Source: Bacteroidota bacterium (lineage in GTDB: Bacteria; Bacteroidota; Bacteroidia; Chitinophagales; Chitinophagaceae). Taken from it: DNA of 64,000 nt. Position 1 is the stretch's first letter, and each line of letters opens with the position of its first letter. Shown piece by piece: positions 59,645 through 64,000 of this stretch. The position numbers and the translations under genes are program-made. The stretch is from NCBI GenBank assembly GCA_020161435.1, contig JAIUNV010000005.1:33325-97324 (forward strand), read 5' to 3'. The notes beneath the pieces are model-generated. The model ran no database searches, was not told the DNA's origin, and saw only the letters and a program-made list of their open reading frames with translations.

Positions 59645-60694
59645 ATGTACAAACTTTCTAATTGGCTCTTATGCTTGTTTGCCTTGGCAGCACTGGTTGC
59701 TTGTGGTAAAGATTCGCCTGCTACACCTACGCCACCTCCGCCACCAGTCATCGATACCAGTTTTGCCAAAGGTGCTGATGTAAGCTGGATAACAGAAATG
59801 GAAGCCGCCGGCGTAAAATTTTATTCGTCAAATGGTACCCAAACAGAAGGTATGGCGTTGATGAAATCGTTGGGCATAAATACCATACGATTACGGGTAT
59901 GGGTAAACCCCGCCAGCCCCGGTTGGAACAATACTGCGGATGTAGTGGCTAAAGCCGTTCGGGCTAAAAATCTCGGCATGAAATTGTTAATCAACTTTCA
60001 CTATAGCGATAGCTGGGCCGACCCCGGCAAGCAAACAAAACCTGCTGCATGGGCGGCGCTTAATTTTACCGATTTGAAGGCGGCACTGGCCACTCATACT
60101 ACCGAAGTTCTCACAGCACTGAAGGCAGCAGGCGTTACTCCAGAGTGGGTGCAGGTAGGCAACGAAACCAACGATGGTATGCTGTGGCCAGATGGCCGGG
60201 CTTCTACCAACATGAATAATTATGCACAGCTGGTAACTGCCGGATATGATGCAGTAAAAGCGGTGTTTGCCAACGCCAAAGTAATGGTGCATGTTTCCAA
60301 TGGTTGGGACAATGGATTGTTTCGCTGGAACATTGGTGGCCTCGTAGGTGCCGGTGCAAAATTCGATTTGATTGGCATGTCGTTGTACCCGCAGTTTGTA
60401 GCTGCAGGATGGGCAACTGCCAATCAGCAATGCCTCGCCAATATGAATGATATGGCCACACTCTACAATAAAGAAGTGATGGTGGTAGAAGTAGGCATGC
60501 CATGGGATGATGCCGCAAACTGTAAGGCTTTTATTGCAGACCTGATTGCAAAAACAAAATCAGTAACGGGTAAAAAAGGAAAAGGCGTGATGTATTGGGA
60601 ACCCCAAAGCTATGGCAGCTGGAAAGGCTACACACTCGGCGCTTTTGACAACAGTGGCAAGCCAACAGTGGCGCTGGATGCTTTTAAAAATTAG
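59645..60694 (+). CDS. Arabinogalactan endo-beta-1,4-galactanase (GH53) lipoprotein
   Basis: ATG 59645 gives 349 residues. The lipobox LAALVACGK has Cys20, followed by a Thr/Pro linker. The GH53 domain begins FAKGADVSWITEME (40-53) and includes INTIRLRVWVNP, LLINFHYSDSWADPGKQ, the acid/base Glu174 in VGNETNDG and the nucleophile Glu282 in VVEVGMPW. The enzyme cleaves beta-1,4-galactan, for example from pectin type I arabinogalactan, at the outer membrane. The next gene is a GH2-GH53 protein, marking a galactan-utilisation locus. Confidence 0.95.
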   Translation: MYKLSNWLLCLFALAALVACGKDSPATPTPPPPPVIDTSFAKGADVSWITEMEAAGVKFYSSNGTQTEGMALMKSLGINTIRLRVWVNPASPGWNNTADVVAKAVRAKNLGMKLLINFHYSDSWADPGKQTKPAAWAALNFTDLKAALATHTTEVLTALKAAGVTPEWVQVGNETNDGMLWPDGRASTNMNNYAQLVTAGYDAVKAVFANAKVMVHVSNGWDNGLFRWNIGGLVGAGAKFDLIGMSLYPQFVAAGWATANQQCLANMNDMATLYNKEVMVVEVGMPWDDAANCKAFIADLIAKTKSVTGKKGKGVMYWEPQSYGSWKGYTLGAFDNSGKPTVALDAFKN

Positions 60695-60757
60695 CTACGA
60701 ACGTAACTGAAGACAATAGCATTTTACATGGAATAATCACAAGCAAGCAAGAATACA

Positions 60758-60786
60758 TTTCCTCCGTGTCTAAGGAGGAAATTTTT
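60758..60786 (+). terminator. Hairpin plus T-run between GH53 and GH2-GH53 genes
   Basis: TTTCCTCC and GGAGGAAA pair around an 8-nt loop and are followed by TTTTTAC. It lies 64 bp after the GH53 stop, in a 174-bp gap. It could end the GH53 transcript or attenuate read-through into the GH2 gene. Confidence 0.6.
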
Positions 60787-60868
60787 ACATAACAGGACGG
60801 AGATACACTTAAGGTATTATACCTTCATTGCCAGATATTTTTACTGGCATTGTATAATTGGATTCATC

Positions 60869-63800
60869 ATGACGAAACGTATTTGTTCCCCGGTGATAGT
60901 GATAATGTTGTTCTTATTTAACAACACATTTGCTCAGTACGAAAAAGTAAATTTGGATGACCGATGGAAATTTCATTTCGGCCATGCCGGCAATCCTGAA
61001 AAAGATTTCAACTATGGCATCGCCAATGTGTTTGCAAAGTCTGGAGCCGCAGCCAAAACGGCCATTGATCCTAAATTTAATGATAGCAGTTGGCGAACCC
61101 TCAACCTTCCGCATGATTGGGCGGTAGAGTTACCATTTATAAAGTCTTCCAATTTCGATATCATCCAACATGGATTTAAGCCTGTGGGTGGTTTATTTCC
61201 TGAAACCAGCATTGGTTGGTACCGCAAGCAGTTTACCGTTAATAAAGCCGACTCAGCAAAAAGACTGGTGCTGGAGTTTGATGGCATTTTCAGAGATGCC
61301 AATATCTGGGTGAATGGTTTTTTTGTGGGCAACAACAAAAGTGGTTATGTAGGTGTGTCGTACGACATTACCGATTATGTACAGTTCGACAAACCCAACA
61401 CAATTGTGGTGCGGGTAGATGCTACGCAATACGAAGGTTGGTTTTATGAAGGAGCGGGTATTTACCGCCATGTATGGCTCCACAAAATGTCGCCCATACA
61501 TGTGGCGCAGGATGGCATTTATGCGTGGTCAACATTCGCCAATAATAAAGCTACGGTGCATGTGCAGGGCACGTTGCAGCAACATTCGGCCAGCAGCAAT
61601 GCCGTAACCGTTACTAGCATCATTAAAGAAAGAGATGGCCGCATTGTAGCGAAAAGCAAACCGCAATTGATAACCATACCGGCTTCAGGTGAAATAAGTG
61701 TTACCCAAAGTATTGCCTTGCCAACAGTACGCCGCTGGTCGTTGGATGATCCTTATTTATACCGCATTCAATACATCGTTGAGCACAACGGTCAATTGAT
61801 TGATGACAGAACCATTCGCTTTGGTGTACGGCAAATTGAAGTGAAACCAAACGGTGTGTTTTTAAATGGTCAGCATGTAAAACTGTTGGGCACCAACAAC
61901 CACCAGGACCATGCTGGCGTGGGCAGTGCCTTGCCCGATTATTTACAGTATTACCGCATTGGCCTGCTGAAGCAAATGGGCTCTAATGCCTACCGTGCCA
62001 GCCACCATGTACCCACGCCCGAATTGCTCGATGCCTGCGATAGCCTCGGCATGCTGGTGATGAGTGAGCAACGACTACTCAACAGCAGTCCTGAATATGT
62101 AGACCAGCTTACCCGTTTGGTAAAACGGGATCGCAGCAGGGCATCGGTTTTCATGTGGTCGATTGGCAATGAAGAAGGATGGATTCAAACCAATAGTTTT
62201 GGTAAACGCATTGCACAAACGTTGTTGGAAAAAATGAAAATACTCGACCCGACACGTACCTGTACTTATGCAGCCGATTTGCCCAATACTTTTAAAGGCG
62301 TAAATGAAGTGATACCGGTGCGGGGATTCAACTACCGGCAGTTTGCGGTGGCCGATTATCATCGCGACCATCCCCATCAGCCCATTATTGGTACGGAAAT
62401 GGGAAGCACCGTTACCACTCGTGGTGAATATGTAAAAGATAGCATTCGTGGCTATGTGCCCGATCAGGATATTACTGCACCGTGGTGGGCCAGCCGTGCT
62501 GAAGAATGGTGGAAACTCGCTGCCAGCAACGATTTCTGGCTGGGTGGTTTCATTTGGACGGGCTTCGATTATCGTGGTGAACCCACGCCATACGAATGGC
62601 CCAATATCAATTCGCATTTCGGGGTGATGGATGTGTGCGGCTTCCCGAAAAACATTTACTACTACTACCAAAGCTGGTGGACTGATAAAGATGTACTGCA
62701 TATTTCGCCACACTGGAATCACCACAATGAATGGGGCAAGCCCAAAAAACTGGTGGATGTGTGGGTGAACTCAAATGCAGATAGTGTGGAGCTGTTTTTA
62801 AACGATAAAAGCCTTGGAAGAAAAGTGATGGAGCGAAACTCACATTTGCAATGGCAAGTGCCTTTTGAACTCGGCACCCTCAAAGCCATTGGCTATAAAA
62901 AAGGACGCATCCTGACGGCAAAACAAGAAACCACTGGCAGCCCTGTTGATGTAGTAGTAACGCCATACAAAACAACGATGTTGGCTGATGGTAAAGATGT
63001 GGCAGTCATCAATATTTCTTTGCAAGATGCGCAGGGCCGCGATATTCCAACAGCTGATAATTTGATTCGGTTCAGCATTACGGGGCCGGGCAAAATCATT
63101 GGCGTAGGCAATGGCGACCCCAGCAGTCATGAGCCCGACAAATGCGCCGATGGCCTGTGGCAGCGCCGGTTGTTCAATGGTAAATGCCAGGTATTAGTGC
63201 AGTCCACCGGCGAAGCCGGCATGATAAAATTTGAAGCTACCGCTGCAGGTATTTATGCCGGCGGTACCGACATCGTAACCGTTGCTCCGGCATCTGTCGC
63301 AGTGGTCACCAATGCAGCAAAATATCCGCTCACTGCCGAAATGAAAAAGCCCGTGCCGGTTGGTAAAATGTTGGGTGCCGATATTTCTTTTTTGCCAGAG
63401 TTGGAAGCCAAGGGTATACGTTTTAGCGACAAAGGCGTGGAGAAAGATGCCATTGAAATTTTGAAAGACCACGGGATAAACTATGTACGGCTACGGGTTT
63501 TTAATGAGCCTGCTAATGAAGGCGGTTATTCTCCCCAACAAGGCTTTTGCGATTTGAAAAATACATTGGCGATGGCCAAGCGGGTGAAGGCTGCCGGCTT
63601 GAAACTTCTGCTCGATTTTCACTACAGCGACTACTGGGCCGACCCCGGCAAACAATACAAACCTGCGGCATGGAAAGGACAGGATTTTGCAACGCTGCAA
63701 ACATCTTTGTACAACTACACCAAAACTGTGATGGAAGCATTGAAAGCCCAAAATACATTACCCGATATGGTGCAGGTGGGCAACGAAATCAATCATGGCA

Positions 63801-64000
63801 TTGTGTGGCCCGATGGCAATATTCAACACCCCGATAGCCTGGCGCAATTGCTGATGGCTGGCACAGCGGCGGTAAAAACAGTAGCACCTATTACCATCAT
63901 GATGATGCACGTGGCACTTGGTGGCCAATACGATGAAGCTGCGTTTTTTGTGCAGGAAATGCAACGCCGTGGAGTACACTTTGATGTATTGGGTTTATCG
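60869..64000 (+). CDS. GH2 beta-galactosidase fused to a GH53 galactanase module (3' partial)
   Basis: One open frame of 1044 codons runs from ATG 60869 to the right edge. Residues 1-22 are a signal peptide. The GH2 sandwich begins EKVNLDDRWKFHFG and LPHDWAVE; the catalytic barrel has acid/base Glu435 in WSIGNEEGW and nucleophile Glu510 in GTEMGST. GH2-associated beta domains follow (VELFLNDKSLGRKV, then VVVTPYKTTMLADGKD). From about residue 836 the sequence restarts as GH53 (GADISFLPELEAKG, YVRLRVFNEPANEG, LLLDFHYSDYWADPGKQY, and VGNEINHG with acid/base Glu973), closely resembling the upstream GH53 gene. The GH53 nucleophile lies beyond the window. The protein would join endo-galactanase and exo-beta-galactosidase activities. 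Confidence 0.92.
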   Translation, partial: MTKRICSPVIVIMLFLFNNTFAQYEKVNLDDRWKFHFGHAGNPEKDFNYGIANVFAKSGAAAKTAIDPKFNDSSWRTLNLPHDWAVELPFIKSSNFDIIQHGFKPVGGLFPETSIGWYRKQFTVNKADSAKRLVLEFDGIFRDANIWVNGFFVGNNKSGYVGVSYDITDYVQFDKPNTIVVRVDATQYEGWFYEGAGIYRHVWLHKMSPIHVAQDGIYAWSTFANNKATVHVQGTLQQHSASSNAVTVTSIIKERDGRIVAKSKPQLITIPASGEISVTQSIALPTVRRWSLDDPYLYRIQYIVEHNGQLIDDRTIRFGVRQIEVKPNGVFLNGQHVKLLGTNNHQDHAGVGSALPDYLQYYRIGLLKQMGSNAYRASHHVPTPELLDACDSLGMLVMSEQRLLNSSPEYVDQLTRLVKRDRSRASVFMWSIGNEEGWIQTNSFGKRIAQTLLEKMKILDPTRTCTYAADLPNTFKGVNEVIPVRGFNYRQFAVADYHRDHPHQPIIGTEMGSTVTTRGEYVKDSIRGYVPDQDITAPWWASRAEEWWKLAASNDFWLGGFIWTGFDYRGEPTPYEWPNINSHFGVMDVCGFPKNIYYYYQSWWTDKDVLHISPHWNHHNEWGKPKKLVDVWVNSNADSVELFLNDKSLGRKVMERNSHLQWQVPFELGTLKAIGYKKGRILTAKQETTGSPVDVVVTPYKTTMLADGKDVAVINISLQDAQGRDIPTADNLIRFSITGPGKIIGVGNGDPSSHEPDKCADGLWQRRLFNGKCQVLVQSTGEAGMIKFEATAAGIYAGGTDIVTVAPASVAVVTNAAKYPLTAEMKKPVPVGKMLGADISFLPELEAKGIRFSDKGVEKDAIEILKDHGINYVRLRVFNEPANEGGYSPQQGFCDLKNTLAMAKRVKAAGLKLLLDFHYSDYWADPGKQYKPAAWKGQDFATLQTSLYNYTKTVMEALKAQNTLPDMVQVGNEINHGIVWPDGNIQHPDSLAQLLMAGTAAVKTVAPITIMMMHVALGGQYDEAAFFVQEMQRRGVHFDVLGLS

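Overview
The window looks like a chromosomal segment of a Bacteroidota bacterium, most likely family Chitinophagaceae. Supporting signs are a Por/T9SS C-terminal sorting domain, a TonB-dependent receptor with an N-terminal carboxypeptidase-like regulatory domain, a DUF2723 membrane protein, Bacteroidota-type promoters (TTG, about 20 nt, TAnnTTTG), weak Shine-Dalgarno use and many short intergenic repeat families. Core genes are moderate in GC. The restriction-modification island and a few orphan genes are visibly AT-rich (about 32% in lines counted by hand). No rRNA, tRNA, CRISPR array, transposase or phage gene was found.

Layout. 1-9 kb: ceramidase-like protein (cut by the left edge), large DUF2723 membrane protein, ICMT-like methyltransferase, a VWA + MoxR/ChlI-type AAA+ ATPase pair, bestrophin. 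9-13.4 kb: SDR/DUF2867 protein, Gfo/Idh/MocA oxidoreductase, DUF2452 protein, free methionine-R-sulfoxide reductase. 13.5-18.6 kb: smc, then 4-hydroxyphenylpyruvate dioxygenase with a long leader. 18.6-28 kb: subclass B1 metallo-beta-lactamase, small AT-rich membrane proteins, a probably frameshifted SnoaL-like lipoprotein, a VIT-type transporter, an L,D-transpeptidase with a TonB-C-like tail, aspartate kinase, fructose-1,6-bisphosphatase, ABC ATPase, FKBP isomerase.

28-34.4 kb: an AT-rich island carrying a complete type IIS restriction-modification system of the Eco31I/Esp3I/Alw26I kind. It has a C-protein-like regulator overlapping the endonuclease gene on the + strand. On the - strand lie a second HTH regulator, an N6-adenine methyltransferase and a circularly permuted C5-cytosine methyltransferase. 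The two operons converge and overlap at their 3' ends, and both appear to be transcribed from promoters lying at the start codons.

35-46 kb: DUF1080 protein, START-domain protein, a likely D-glutamate/D-amino-acid salvage operon (D-aminoacylase, DgcN-like, DgcA-like), imidazolonepropionase, cupin, a YtcJ-like amidohydrolase lipoprotein, a YdeI-like protein and an AT-rich orphan. 46-54.4 kb: TonB-dependent receptor preceded by a T9SS-exported protein with about eight propeller-like repeats, an acyl-CoA thioesterase, two small membrane proteins and a second enolase-superfamily epimerase. 54.4-58.8 kb: a photolyase cassette (FAD-domain photolyase, DUF2805, flavin reductase, cryptochrome/photolyase, divergent SDR). 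59.6-64 kb: start of a galactan-utilisation locus with a GH53 lipoprotein followed by a very large GH2 protein that runs into a second GH53 module and off the right edge.

The observations I would follow first are the GH2-GH53 fusion, the permuted type IIS R-M island with its two leaderless-looking promoters, the DgcN/DgcA/D-aminoacylase operon, the photolyase cassette without visible Fe-S cysteines, and a dispersed repeat family that supplies stop codons to neighbouring genes.
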